This document shows positions 47,457 to 55,691 of a stretch of DNA of 64,000 nucleotides, in pieces; the stretch's first letter is position 1; every line of letters starts with the position of its first letter. The DNA lies in contig NZ_PJZI01000003.1 in assembly GCF_002858805.1 (NCBI RefSeq), forward strand, positions 124,001 through 188,000, given 5' to 3'. This stretch comes from Chimaeribacter arupi (GTDB taxonomy: Bacteria > Pseudomonadota > Gammaproteobacteria > Enterobacterales > Enterobacteriaceae). Below the pieces are notes generated by a model that saw nothing but the letters and a program-made list of their open reading frames with translations, was not told where the DNA came from and made no database searches. Made by a program: the position numbers and the translations under genes.

Positions 47457-47687
47457 TTACTCCTGCTCCCAGCTTTTGTCCCACTGGGCGTTTTCAATCA
47501 ATGGGCGCAGGGCCTGGTCAAAGACTTTCATCTGTGCCGGTGACAGGTTAGCCAATGTCTTTTCCGCCATGATCTGCCGGGCCACGCCGCGTGCGCTGGC
47601 CAGGTTGGTGCCGCTCTGCCCGGCCGTCTCTTCAATCAGCTCCGGCAGATTATGGTAGATATGGCTAAGGGCGTTGATATTCAGCAT
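47457..47687 (-). CDS. Small conserved-looking protein of unknown function
   Basis: A 76-residue acidic helical protein, MLNINALSHIYHNLPELIEE then AREIMAEKT-like helices, with the C terminus DQALRPLIENAQWDKSWEQE. No membrane segment. GGAGG lies 4 bases before ATG 47687, a strong site. It sits just upstream of yedK on the same strand only if orientation is read outward (it lies 3' of yedK), so the pair may be cotranscribed. The family is not recognised. Confidence 0.65.
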   Translation of the reverse strand: MLNINALSHIYHNLPELIEETAGQSGTNLASARGVARQIMAEKTLANLSPAQMKVFDQALRPLIENAQWDKSWEQE

Positions 47688-47716
47688 ATTTCCTCCGAAG
47701 ACGACCGGCAAGGCCG

Positions 47717-48424
47717 TCAGACCAGCGGATTATCAATAGGCTCCAGCAGCGCCGGCCCCTCATGGTGCGGGTTGCCGACGGCCTTGTCGACCGGGTGCCA
47801 GCTGAACTGGTCCACCGGAACTGCCCCCTCAGCGGCCAGTGTCCCGGCCTCTTGCGGGCTGAGGGCAGGATCAAGCCAGGCCCGCGCCGCGTCCGGCGTC
47901 AGCGCCAGCGGGCGGCGATCGTGAATGTCGAGCAGCCCGGCATCCGAGGCCGCCGTGACGATCACAAAACCATCATCGTCCGGCGGCGTTGGGGCGTCAG
48001 GGTGGAATTTACCGATGGCGGCAAAGAAAAGCGGTGTGCGGTGCTGATGGTAAATAAAATAGGGTTGCTTGCGTTTGGCGTCCTCTGCATCCTTCTTCCA
48101 CTCAAACCAGCCATCCGCCATCACCAGCGCCCGGCCATGTTGCCAGAGCGGTTTAAACATCCGGCTTTCGGCGGCGGTTTCTACCCTGGCATTGATCACC
48201 GGCGGCCGGTGCGCCTCTTTGGCCCAATGCGGCTGATAGCCCCAACGCACCGGGTCGAGATAGAGCTGGTCATCGCGCTGGTTCAGCAGCAGCACGCGGG
48301 TGCCGGGCGCCACGTTATAGCGGTCAATCGGCACCGGGTCCAGCGCGCCATTGAAGGGAATATCCGGGGCCAGCGCCTCCAGATACTCTGACCGCGTCTG
48401 ATGTTGTGAAAAGCGTCCGCACAT
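47717..48424 (-). CDS. yedK: YedK, SRAP-family abasic-site DNA-protein crosslink enzyme
   Basis: A 235-residue SRAP (HMCES/YedK) protein. After Met removal, Cys2 in MCGRFSQ is the crosslinking nucleophile. The partner residues are present: Asn in VINARVET, Glu in DGWFEWKK, and His in LLDIHDRRPLALT. It traps abasic sites in single-stranded DNA to prevent strand breaks. AGGAGG just before ATG 48424 fixes the start, discarding the long upstream frame. Confidence 0.95.
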   Translation of the reverse strand: MCGRFSQHQTRSEYLEALAPDIPFNGALDPVPIDRYNVAPGTRVLLLNQRDDQLYLDPVRWGYQPHWAKEAHRPPVINARVETAAESRMFKPLWQHGRALVMADGWFEWKKDAEDAKRKQPYFIYHQHRTPLFFAAIGKFHPDAPTPPDDDGFVIVTAASDAGLLDIHDRRPLALTPDAARAWLDPALSPQEAGTLAAEGAVPVDQFSWHPVDKAVGNPHHEGPALLEPIDNPLV

Positions 48425-48464
48425 AGTGCCTCCTGTTATGGCTAACAGGCTAAGTATAGGAAAC

Positions 48465-48989
48465 TTAGACGGCAGCGATCGGCCGCTCCGGCGTCGGCAG
48501 CAATAACTGGTAAAAGGCGAGATCGAGCCAGCGGTCAAATTTATACCCCGCCTGCCGCACCGTGCCGCAATGGGTAAAGCCCAGGCGCTCATGCAGCGCA
48601 ATACTGCCCTGATTGGTGCTGTCAATGCCGCCCACCAGCGTATGCACCTGGCGCGCCTGCGCTTCAGCGATCAGCCGTTCCAGCAGCAGGCGGCCCAGGC
48701 CACGCCCCCGGTGATCCGGGTGGACGTACAGCGAGTGCTCGACAGTGTATTTATTGGCGGGAAACGGGCGGAAAGTGCCGTAACTGGCAAAGCCCAGCAG
48801 GCAGCCGTGCTCATCTTCCAGGCCAATGACCGGGAAGCCGTTGTCCCGTTTCACGGCAAACCAGGTACGCATGGCGGAAAGCGGGCGGGGCTGGTAATCA
48901 TACAGCGCGGTAGAGGTGAGGATGGCCTCATTAAAAATGGCCAGGATCGCCTTTGCATGCCGCTCTTCGTTGCATTCTACCCAGTTCAT
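48465..48989 (-). CDS. GNAT acetyltransferase (phosphinothricin/MnaT type)
   Basis: A 174-residue acetyltransferase of the phosphinothricin acetyltransferase/MnaT group. TVEHSLYVHPDHRGRGLGRLLLERLIAEA is the acetyl-CoA loop; STNQGSIALHERLGFTHCGTVRQ and KFDRWLDLAFYQL are typical. The family acetylates methionine sulfone/sulfoximine-like compounds. AGGAG lies 8 bases before ATG 48989. Divergent from a regulator that probably controls it. Confidence 0.88.
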   Translation of the reverse strand: MNWVECNEERHAKAILAIFNEAILTSTALYDYQPRPLSAMRTWFAVKRDNGFPVIGLEDEHGCLLGFASYGTFRPFPANKYTVEHSLYVHPDHRGRGLGRLLLERLIAEAQARQVHTLVGGIDSTNQGSIALHERLGFTHCGTVRQAGYKFDRWLDLAFYQLLLPTPERPIAAV

Positions 48990-49010
48990 CTTGAACACTC
49001 CTGCTGTGCT

Positions 49011-49046
49011 GTTTACTATAATGAATATTATTCTCCTAAAGTAAAC
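49011..49046. promoter_or_regulatory. Divergent promoter region with inverted repeat
   Basis: GTTTACT (49011-49017) and AGTAAAC (49040-49046) form a perfect 7-bp inverted repeat around 22 bases. A perfect TATAAT (49017-49022) sits inside. The 70-base gap between divergent acetyltransferase and XRE genes suggests an operator for the latter. Confidence 0.5.
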
Positions 49047-49059
49047 GCGGGCTTCAGCC

Positions 49060-49614
49060 ATGTCAATTGATGAGATTATCGCCGGGCAATTACAGGCCAG
49101 GCGCAAGGAAAAAGGCTGGAGCCTCGACACGCTGGCGCAGCAGTCCGGGGTCAGTAAAGCCATGATCTCGAAAATCGAGCGTCAGGCCAGCAGCCCGAGT
49201 GCGGCGACGTTAGGGCGGCTGGCCGCCGGGCTGGGTATTGCGCTGGCGGAGCTGATTACCGAACATGCGCCGCAGCCGTACCCATTGCGCCGCCGGGCGC
49301 AGCAACCGGTCTGGCGCGATCCCGATCTGGGCTATCTGCGGCGGCAGGTGAGTGAGAAAAGTGACGGGCAGGGCGCGGAACTGGTGGAAATCACCTTACC
49401 GGCGGGCGCCAGGATCAATTACCCGCGCTGGAACGCCGCACCCTACCGGCAGCAGTTATGGGTGTGCGAGGGGGCGCTGGATCTGACCTACGGTGACACC
49501 TGCTATACGCTGGCCACGGGGGATTGCCTGAGTTTTGGCGTCGATGCGCCGCTGACATTCGCCAATCCGGGCAGCCAGCCCTGCCGGTATCTGTTGGTCA
49601 TGACGTCAGCCTGA
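49060..49614 (+). CDS. XRE-family regulator with cupin domain
   Basis: A 184-residue protein. An N-terminal HTH_3 domain (about 8-62, LQARRKEKGWSLDTLAQQSGVSKAMISKIERQASSPSAATLGRLA) and a C-terminal cupin (about 110-182, RQQLWVCEGALDLTYGDTCYTLATGDCLSFG) are seen. Such regulators usually control an adjacent transport, catabolic or acetyltransferase gene. The ligand is unknown. It is divergent from the acetyltransferase gene and convergent with a small toxin-like gene. Confidence 0.9.
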   Translation: MSIDEIIAGQLQARRKEKGWSLDTLAQQSGVSKAMISKIERQASSPSAATLGRLAAGLGIALAELITEHAPQPYPLRRRAQQPVWRDPDLGYLRRQVSEKSDGQGAELVEITLPAGARINYPRWNAAPYRQQLWVCEGALDLTYGDTCYTLATGDCLSFGVDAPLTFANPGSQPCRYLLVMTSA

Positions 49615-49618
49615 CGGC

Positions 49619-49804
49619 TCAGAAGAGGGAAAACAGCAGCACCACCGGAAAACTCAGCGGCCAGGTCAAACCAATAATGCCGGACGTGAATAAGCGGATC
49701 TTAAATGAGGAATCGCGGCTGATCAGTAAGGTGAAAAGGGCGGAGAGGGCAAAGCCGATAAGGAAAATGGTTTTTAACGCTTCCCAGGCGGTATGAGCAG
49801 ACAC
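49619..49804 (-). CDS. GhoT/OrtT-family membrane toxin
   Basis: A 61-residue protein with two membrane helices. The C-terminal signature GLTWPLSFPVVLLFSLF matches the end of GhoT (GITWPMSLPVALLFSLF) and OrtT, small toxins that damage the inner membrane potential. The GTG start at 49804 with AGG about 8 bases upstream gives the family length; a longer frame runs into a terminator. No GhoS-like antitoxin gene is adjacent, so it more resembles the orphan toxin OrtT. Confidence 0.8.
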   Translation of the reverse strand: MSAHTAWEALKTIFLIGFALSALFTLLISRDSSFKIRLFTSGIIGLTWPLSFPVVLLFSLF

Positions 49805-49957
49805 ATCTATTACCTGTCGTTTACACAATGTCATTATTGTATTGATTTTGCACTTTTCTATCAATTCTTTGATCAGGGTAATAGACAAATTAAAAAGAAC
49901 GGCTTCCATAAACCGGGTATCGTTCACGCCTTCAGGGTGTTGCCCCCTCTTCAGGCG

Positions 49958-49984
49958 TAAAAAAGCCCGGCCAGGCCGGGCTTT
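49958..49984 (-). terminator. Terminator after the YqjD-like gene
   Basis: AAAGCCCGGCC/GGCCGGGCTTT stem; on the minus strand a T run follows. It ends the gene at 50004. Confidence 0.88.
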
Positions 49985-50003
49985 CACAGGGCGCACTTAC
50001 CGC

Positions 50004-50255
50004 TTAGCGGCGGCCACCCAGCAGTTTTGCCAGCACGAAGCCAACACCCGCAGCGACCAGCAGGGCCGGAACCGGGTTATCAGACGTAGTACGCTTCACG
50101 GTATCTACGGCATCGTTAACGGCATAAGAGGCCTGGGAAAGATTCTTACGCACCGCCCCTTCAAATTGAGTCTTGCCGTCATCTGTTGCACGACCAAATT
50201 GCTCCTGGCCCGCACCTACAGCTTCTTCTGCTTTATCTTTTACTTTATCAAACAT
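50004..50255 (-). CDS. ElaB/YqjD-like C-tail-anchored protein
   Basis: An 83-residue protein: a helical, charged N-terminal part (MFDKVKDKAEEAVGAGQEQF, resembling CsbD-type stress proteins) and a C-terminal membrane anchor (NPVPALLVAAGVGFVLAKLL) ending GGRR. YqjD/ElaB/YgaM have this layout and bind stationary-phase ribosomes; the exact member is uncertain. GGAG lies 7 bases before ATG 50255; a TTG two codons earlier is less likely. Confidence 0.75.
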   Translation of the reverse strand: MFDKVKDKAEEAVGAGQEQFGRATDDGKTQFEGAVRKNLSQASYAVNDAVDTVKRTTSDNPVPALLVAAGVGFVLAKLLGGRR

Positions 50256-50533
50256 ATGCAAACTCCATTTGTTGTGAACGTATTAAAAGCATAGACCAGA
50301 AAAACGGATCTGACCGGGTTATTAACATGCAGTAACAATGGTTTCGCCGCACAAAGCGCTTAAACGGGGCTTTTCCGGGCGTGAAACCCCGGCCCGCCTG
50401 CTTATCGCGTACGCGGCATACAGCCTGCCTGGGGTTAGCATGTTGTTACATTCTGCTGCCGGAATCCTTACAGGCAAACCCTGTACTCTTGCTTTCGCGA
50501 ATAAATCGCTGAATAACAGACACAGAGGTAATA

Positions 50534-50773
50534 ATGAAGGTAATGAAATCAGTGATGCTGGGATCACTGTTAGCGCTGAGCAGTGCTGCGATGGCTGAAC
50601 CGGTACACGCGGACGCAGCACCAGTAAACAAGGCTGCACAGAGCCAGGCCCACCGCACGGCACAGCCGGCAAAACCGGTCAGCCACAAAAAAACCGTGCA
50701 GCACGTGAAGAAAAAACCGGTGAAAAAGCCGGCGCCGAAAAAGCAGGTTGCGCCGCACGATCAGCCGCGTTAA
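50534..50773 (+). CDS. Asr-like basic periplasmic protein
   Basis: A 79-residue precursor with a signal peptide (MKVMKSVMLGSLLALSSAAMA). The mature part of about 58 residues is Lys/His/Pro/Ala-rich (HKKTVQHVKKKPVKKPAPKK). The low-complexity, basic composition resembles acid shock protein Asr, an intrinsically disordered periplasmic chaperone, but the match is by composition only. GAGG lies 5 bases before the ATG. It has its own terminator. Confidence 0.6.
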   Translation: MKVMKSVMLGSLLALSSAAMAEPVHADAAPVNKAAQSQAHRTAQPAKPVSHKKTVQHVKKKPVKKPAPKKQVAPHDQPR

Positions 50774-50812
50774 GGCTCAGCCGCGTTACGCCCGGCGGCA
50801 GCTTGCGCAGTG

Positions 50813-50841
50813 AAAAAAGCCCACCACCAGGTGGGCTTTTT
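50813..50841. terminator. Bidirectional terminator between the Asr-like gene and the sugar porter
   Basis: AAAAAAGCCCACC/GGTGGGCTTTTT with a short loop, between two convergent genes. Confidence 0.9.
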
Positions 50842-50845
50842 GCTG

Positions 50846-52321
50846 TCAGGCTTTGCGCTTCTGGTGGGTGGAGAGGCGCGGGCCGGCAGCGACCGGCTGA
50901 TAGCGTTCGCGGAAATAGTGTTCGAGTTGCTCCAGGCTGCGGCCCCGGGTTTCCGGCACACACCGCACCACAAACAACGAACCGGCAATGCCGATGCAGG
51001 CAAAGGTAAAGAAGGCCCCGGCCAGCCCGACACCGGCCAGCAACATTGGGAAGGCCAGCGAGATCATGAAATTGGCGATCCACATCGCAAAGACCGCCGC
51101 CCCCATGCAGATGCCGCGCATACGGATCGGGAAGATTTCAGAGAGCAGCAGCCAGGTTACCGGCGAAAGTGCGCCCTGCTGGAAGCTCAGGAACATCAGC
51201 ATCCCGCCCAGCACCAGGTAGCTGCGCAGCAGGTTAGGCAGGCCGCCCACGGTTTCCGGCATCAGGATGCAGACCGCCCCCAGGAAAAACAAACAGCAGG
51301 TACAGCCTATCTGCCCAAGCAGCACCAGCGGCCGACGGCCGATTTTGCCCAGCAGCCAGATGCCGGCAAAGGTCATCGCCACGGAAATCACCCCGTTGGC
51401 GATGGTCGCCAGCAGCGCGGCGTCGGTGCTCAGGCCGGTCGCCTCCAGCATGGTCGGTGCATAATACATAATGGTGTTGACGCCGGTGAGCTGCTGGATA
51501 ACCGCAATCCCGATGCCCAACAGGAACAGCTTCATCAGCCACGGCGTGGCGAGATCCCGCAGGCGGCCTTTGCCCTGATGGCGGTTTTCTTCGATGGTTT
51601 CTTCGATCTCCGTCATCTCCCAGTCCACATCCTGGGCAGAACGGGTACGCTCCAGCACCCGGCGCGCCTCGGCCATCCGCCCTTTCATGGCGTACCAGCG
51701 TGGGGAATCCGGCATAAACAGCATCCCGAACCACAACAGCACCGCCGGCAGTGTGGCGATTGCCAGCATCCAGCGCCAGGTGGATTCCCCGCCCCATAAT
51801 TCATGGAAGGTGGCATTCGAGATGTAAGCCAGCATCTGCCCGGAGACAATCATCAGCTCCTGCAGCGTGACCAACTGGCCGCGGCGGTTGGCCGGGGCGA
51901 TCTCCGCGATATAGACCGGCACCGTGGCGGCCGCACCGCCGACCGCGACGCCCAGCACCAGCCGGAAGGCGATCATCCAGGTGACATCCGGTGCCAGGGC
52001 CGTGCCGATCGCGCCGACGGCAAAGATGACGGCCAGAAACAGGATGATCTTTTTGCGCCCGGCAGCATCCGCCAGGTGGCCGGCCATCAGCGCACCAAAG
52101 GCCGCCCCAAACAGCAGGGAGCTGGTGACCAGCCCTGTAGTAAAGGGCGTCAGGTGCAGTTCCTGGCCCATAAACAGCAGGGCACCGGAAATCACACCGG
52201 TGTCATAGCCGAACAGCAGGCCGCCCAGCGTGGAGATCAGCACGATGATTTTAACAAAGGGTTCGGTTTTGGTTTGGCTGTTTGGCCCAGAAGCTGGGTT
52301 GGTTGTTATGTATTGTTCCAT
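50846..52321 (-). CDS. Sugar porter family MFS transporter (GalP/IolT-like)
   Basis: A 491-residue major facilitator with 12 helices. Sugar-porter signatures are GYDTGVISGAL, GHLADAAGRKK, PVYIAEIAPANRRG, QQLTGVNTIMYYAP, LSEIFPIRMRG and the C-terminal PETRGRSLEQLE. Substrate is a hexose, pentose or myo-inositol; the sequence looks most like the inositol/GalP branch, but no sugar operon is adjacent to decide. The ATG at 52321 follows GGAGCT closely. Confidence 0.9.
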   Translation of the reverse strand: MEQYITTNPASGPNSQTKTEPFVKIIVLISTLGGLLFGYDTGVISGALLFMGQELHLTPFTTGLVTSSLLFGAAFGALMAGHLADAAGRKKIILFLAVIFAVGAIGTALAPDVTWMIAFRLVLGVAVGGAAATVPVYIAEIAPANRRGQLVTLQELMIVSGQMLAYISNATFHELWGGESTWRWMLAIATLPAVLLWFGMLFMPDSPRWYAMKGRMAEARRVLERTRSAQDVDWEMTEIEETIEENRHQGKGRLRDLATPWLMKLFLLGIGIAVIQQLTGVNTIMYYAPTMLEATGLSTDAALLATIANGVISVAMTFAGIWLLGKIGRRPLVLLGQIGCTCCLFFLGAVCILMPETVGGLPNLLRSYLVLGGMLMFLSFQQGALSPVTWLLLSEIFPIRMRGICMGAAVFAMWIANFMISLAFPMLLAGVGLAGAFFTFACIGIAGSLFVVRCVPETRGRSLEQLEHYFRERYQPVAAGPRLSTHQKRKA

Positions 52322-52824
52322 GATAGCTCCAGTGGTCTCGCAGGGTCTGGTCGTGACAGAGAAGGCAGATAAAAAAACCTCACGTTAAACACGAATAACA
52401 AAGTCGTTGTGGCTATTACTCAAGAGCAGGCAAATATTTATAGACAGAAAATTTCATTTTTTAAAATAATGGAAATTTAATTTTGTGGTCTGGCTCATAA
52501 AATAGCCATGTGTTACTGCTATGTTGCGGATAAAAAGGCGGGCTGCTCTATTTCTTCGCTGAAAAAAGGAAATGGTTCTCTGTAAAATAGAATGTTTATT
52601 TCTAAATGAAGTGAGCGGGGAATGTATTATCTGAAGGAGCAGGGGCAGGGGTGCAGCAGATCAACCGCTTACCTGAGGCACTGTGACAAGGCGCATATTT
52701 CATTTTTTCTGAAACGGGCATGGCCGGGCAAAGCGGGATAACGCGGGCTGATCGCCTATTGTGAAGAGACGCTCAACAAAGGGGAGGAAGGTGAAAGGCC
52801 GGCAAAAGAGCGCAGATCAGCACA
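52322..52824. other. Intergenic region upstream of the sugar porter
   Basis: 503 bases of fairly AT-rich DNA with no recognised gene or RNA. It should contain the promoter for the sugar porter; no operator could be assigned. Confidence 0.45.
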
Positions 52825-53004
52825 TTATAAACGGCGGTTTTCCTGGCTCACTTCAATCAAATCACTCAGCGCGTGCATCGAAATGCCGCTGTTGCCCCAG
52901 TCAACCATCGCCCAGGGCTTTTCCTGTTTGGAAAGCATGGAAATAACCCGGCCAATAATCTCGCCGGTTTTATGTTTGACCAGAGAATTAACGCCAATGC
53001 TCAT
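52825..53004 (-). CDS. Small 59-residue protein of unknown function
   Basis: The frame starts MSIGVNSLVKHKTGEIIGRV and continues with VISMLSKQEKPWAMVDWGNSG, a pattern of short beta strands with a KTGxIxGRV...AxVDWG motif resembling KOW/SH3-like barrels. It ends HALSDLIEVSQENRRL. GGAGGGG lies 6 bases before the ATG, a strong site. It lies between the sugar porter and the RyhB locus. The family is not recognised. Confidence 0.75.
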   Translation of the reverse strand: MSIGVNSLVKHKTGEIIGRVISMLSKQEKPWAMVDWGNSGISMHALSDLIEVSQENRRL

Positions 53005-53180
53005 AATATTCCCCTCCGTTGCAGACGTCTTGCCAGACTACCCCCAGCGTTGAAAAATGCCAATAAGCTTATTATGGGTATCGTGATCACATTAGCGTAA
53101 ATCATCGTTCGGCGGGGAGAGGCTGACGCAGCATTGGGGTGGCCATTCAGGGGCCGGGCACACAGGCAGATAAAAAGCGC

Positions 53181-53212
53181 TTTACTTTGTGTAATGATAA
53201 TCGTTATCATCC
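53181..53212 (+). promoter_or_regulatory. ryhB promoter with Fur box
   Basis: TTACTT (53182-53187) and TATCAT (53205-53210), 17 bases apart, form the promoter. The Fur box spans 53190-53208, reading TGTAATGATAATCGTTATC, and matches the 19-bp consensus at 16 positions. Fur with iron would cover the -10 region and repress transcription. Confidence 0.88.
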
Positions 53213-53216
53213 AATC

Positions 53217-53312
53217 GTCTTCTGTTACGGCAGTTCATGCCGTATCGAAGGCACGACATTGCTCACATTGCTTCCAGTATTTTTCGCCAGCCATCGGGCT
53301 GGCGTTTTTTTT
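53217..53312 (+). ncRNA. ryhB: RyhB iron-responsive small RNA
   Basis: About 96 bases. A 5' hairpin (TACGGCA/TGCCGTA) is followed by the 31-base seed region 53251-53281, which is identical to E. coli RyhB as remembered (starting GCACGACATTGC). A terminator CGCCAGCC/GGCTGGCG with eight T residues ends it. RyhB with Hfq lowers expression of iron-using proteins when Fur is inactive. Start is inferred from the promoter. Its 3' end is 9 bases from the adiA stop on the other strand. Confidence 0.93.
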
Positions 53313-53320
53313 GCTGCCGG

Positions 53321-55636
53321 TTAGCCGGCGTCGGGTTCCAGAACCCAGATATGGTATGTCCCGTCAATCATCTCGGCCCCCTCCAGCTCTTTTTCAAAGC
53401 CTGGGAATTTTTCGCCCCATTCGGCAATACTGCGGATATAGCGCAACCAGGGTTGGTCGTCACGGCCGAAGCGCTCGCCCGGCATCACAATCGGGATGCC
53501 GGGCGGGTAAGGGATAATCCCCACGGCAGAGACCCGGCCCGCCAGCCGGCCGAGCGGCAGATGGTTGCAACGCCCGGCCATGTGCGCCTGAAACGCCCGG
53601 CGCGGTAACACCACCGGCTCCGGCAACTGGCCGAACGCCTCTGATTGCAGTTTGTCCATCTGGCTGGTTTTCATGTAACTGAACATCTCGTCGCAGAGAT
53701 CCTTCAGCCCCATTCCGGCGTAGCGCGCCGGATAGCCCCCGGCCAGATCCGGCAGGCAGGCGATGACCGGCGTGTTCTCATCATAGTGGCGTTTGAACTC
53801 CAGCAGGACGTTGATCAGCGTGCCCCATTTCCCTTTGGTGATCCCTACCGAGAACAGGCAGAGCACCATAAAGTCAGTGGTGCGTGACGGCACCACGCCG
53901 TGCTGGGTCAGGAAGGCGGTCACCATCGCCGCCGGGATGCCGGTCTGCATCAGGGTGCCGTCATCGTTCATGCCGGGCGACAAAATCCCGGCCTTGATCG
54001 GGTCGAGCATACACCACTCCTCCTCCAGCTGGTCAAAGCCGTGCCAGCGCTCACCGGGCTTCAGCACCCAGCAGCCGGGGTCGGTGGAGAGTTGTGCTTT
54101 TGAGGCCATGCGGAACGGGATTTTTTTGCCGGTTTCCGGGTCTGTCACTTCCGGGGCATTCCACGGTGCAAAAAACCATTCGCCGCGGTCGTGGAACGTG
54201 GCATTGACCTTGGCCAGCGCCAGCCGGAAATCCACCGCTTCGTTGATCACCTCCTGCGTTAAGGTCTGCCCCTGGCCCCCGCGCATCATCGCGGCACCGA
54301 CCTCATTGGCGGCAATAATCGCATAGAGCGGTGAGGTAGTGGCCTGCAACATATAAGACTCATTGAAACGGGAGTGCACCACCGGCTTGCGGCCGTTACG
54401 GATATGGATATAGGACGCCTGTGACAGCGCGGCCAGCAGTTTATGGGTGGAATGGGTGGCAAATACCGTAGGGCCGTTTGGGTCGTGGTCTGCCGGGTCG
54501 CCGCGCATGGCAAAACGGTGCTGGTAGAAGGGGTTGAAGCGGGCGTACGCGTACCACGCCTCATCAAAATGGATCTGGTCTACGCTTTCGGCCAGCAGAT
54601 CCTGCGCCTGCCCGGCGTGGTAGCACATGCCGTCATAGGTGCAGTTGGTGACCACCGCATACACCGGCGTGCGGTCGGCGGCCTGGTTAATCAGCGGGTG
54701 GGCGGCAATGCTGGCGCGGATGCTCTCCGGCCGGAATTGCTGCCTGGGGATCGGCCCAATAATGCCGAAACGGTTACGGGTCGGCACAAAAAACACCGGC
54801 AGTGCGCCGGTCATCACCAGGCCCTGTTCAATCGACTTGTGGCAGTTGCGGTCACACAGCGCCACCTGCCGGTCCCCGATGACCGCCGCCATGATCGCCC
54901 GGTTAGACCCGGACGTGCCGTTGAGCACCGAATAGCTCTGGTGCGCGCCGAACACTTTGGCCGCATAGGTTTCGGACGCCTTGATCGGCCCGCTGTGGTC
55001 AAGCAGCGATCCCATTGCCGCGCGTTCGATGCCGGTATCAGTGCGGAACAGGTTTTCCCCAAAGAAATCGAGGAATTCACGGCCGACGGCGCTTTTGGTA
55101 AAGGCGACGCCGCCCTGGTGGCCCGGCGCGGCCCAGGAGTACTCCGGGGACGTCAGCGTATAGTGGAATAACGCCTTGGTGAACGGCGGCAGCAACTGGT
55201 CATAATATTTGGCGATCAGCGCCCTGGCGCGGGCGGCGATAAAATCGGCCGTGTCCTCATGCATCCAGACGTATTCATTCACCATGCGCATGATGTCCAG
55301 CGTCAGGCTGTCGATGCAGGAGTGTTCCGCCATCAGCAATACCGGCACCTCTTTGTTGCGGTAGCGGATCTCTTTCAGCAGCGCGGACGCCTGGCTGTGG
55401 GAGGCGTCGTCGTTACCGCCGGATGTCCAGTCCACAAAGATGCAGCAGAGCGAGGCATCTGACATCACCGTGGCTTTGCCGTCCTCAAAGGTCGCCGCCG
55501 GGATCACGTCCAGGCCGGTGGCTTGCAGGGCGGTGATCAACTCCTGCACCGCCCGGCTGTTGGCGGTGTTGCTGTCCAGGATATTGCTGTCCACCACCAG
55601 GACTTTGCGTTTCTTGTTCATGCCTGAATCGATCAT
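53321..55636 (-). CDS. adiA: AdiA-type biodegradative arginine decarboxylase
   Basis: A 771-residue PLP-dependent decarboxylase of the AdiA/CadA/SpeF group. An N-terminal wing domain (about 10-135) precedes the PLP fold, with SVLNGTSGSNRAIM, DRNCHKSIEQGL, CTYDGMCYHAGQAQDLL, and the lysine aldimine site FATHSTHKLLAALSQAS. AdiA-like residues and the adjacent adiC indicate arginine: it makes agmatine and consumes a proton. The start at 55636 has GAGG 8 bases upstream; the longer 8-codon extension has no support. Confidence 0.93.
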   Translation of the reverse strand: MIDSGMNKKRKVLVVDSNILDSNTANSRAVQELITALQATGLDVIPAATFEDGKATVMSDASLCCIFVDWTSGGNDDASHSQASALLKEIRYRNKEVPVLLMAEHSCIDSLTLDIMRMVNEYVWMHEDTADFIAARARALIAKYYDQLLPPFTKALFHYTLTSPEYSWAAPGHQGGVAFTKSAVGREFLDFFGENLFRTDTGIERAAMGSLLDHSGPIKASETYAAKVFGAHQSYSVLNGTSGSNRAIMAAVIGDRQVALCDRNCHKSIEQGLVMTGALPVFFVPTRNRFGIIGPIPRQQFRPESIRASIAAHPLINQAADRTPVYAVVTNCTYDGMCYHAGQAQDLLAESVDQIHFDEAWYAYARFNPFYQHRFAMRGDPADHDPNGPTVFATHSTHKLLAALSQASYIHIRNGRKPVVHSRFNESYMLQATTSPLYAIIAANEVGAAMMRGGQGQTLTQEVINEAVDFRLALAKVNATFHDRGEWFFAPWNAPEVTDPETGKKIPFRMASKAQLSTDPGCWVLKPGERWHGFDQLEEEWCMLDPIKAGILSPGMNDDGTLMQTGIPAAMVTAFLTQHGVVPSRTTDFMVLCLFSVGITKGKWGTLINVLLEFKRHYDENTPVIACLPDLAGGYPARYAGMGLKDLCDEMFSYMKTSQMDKLQSEAFGQLPEPVVLPRRAFQAHMAGRCNHLPLGRLAGRVSAVGIIPYPPGIPIVMPGERFGRDDQPWLRYIRSIAEWGEKFPGFEKELEGAEMIDGTYHIWVLEPDAG

Positions 55637-55691
55637 GCTGCCTGCCTCTGTCAACGTCATCGGGGCTTGCCCGCCGGATTACCGGGAGCGC

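Noticed and set aside
51803-52372. 189-residue plus-strand frame opposite the sugar porter
   Set aside because: Shadow frame with Gln/Asp/Arg-rich composition and no ribosome site.
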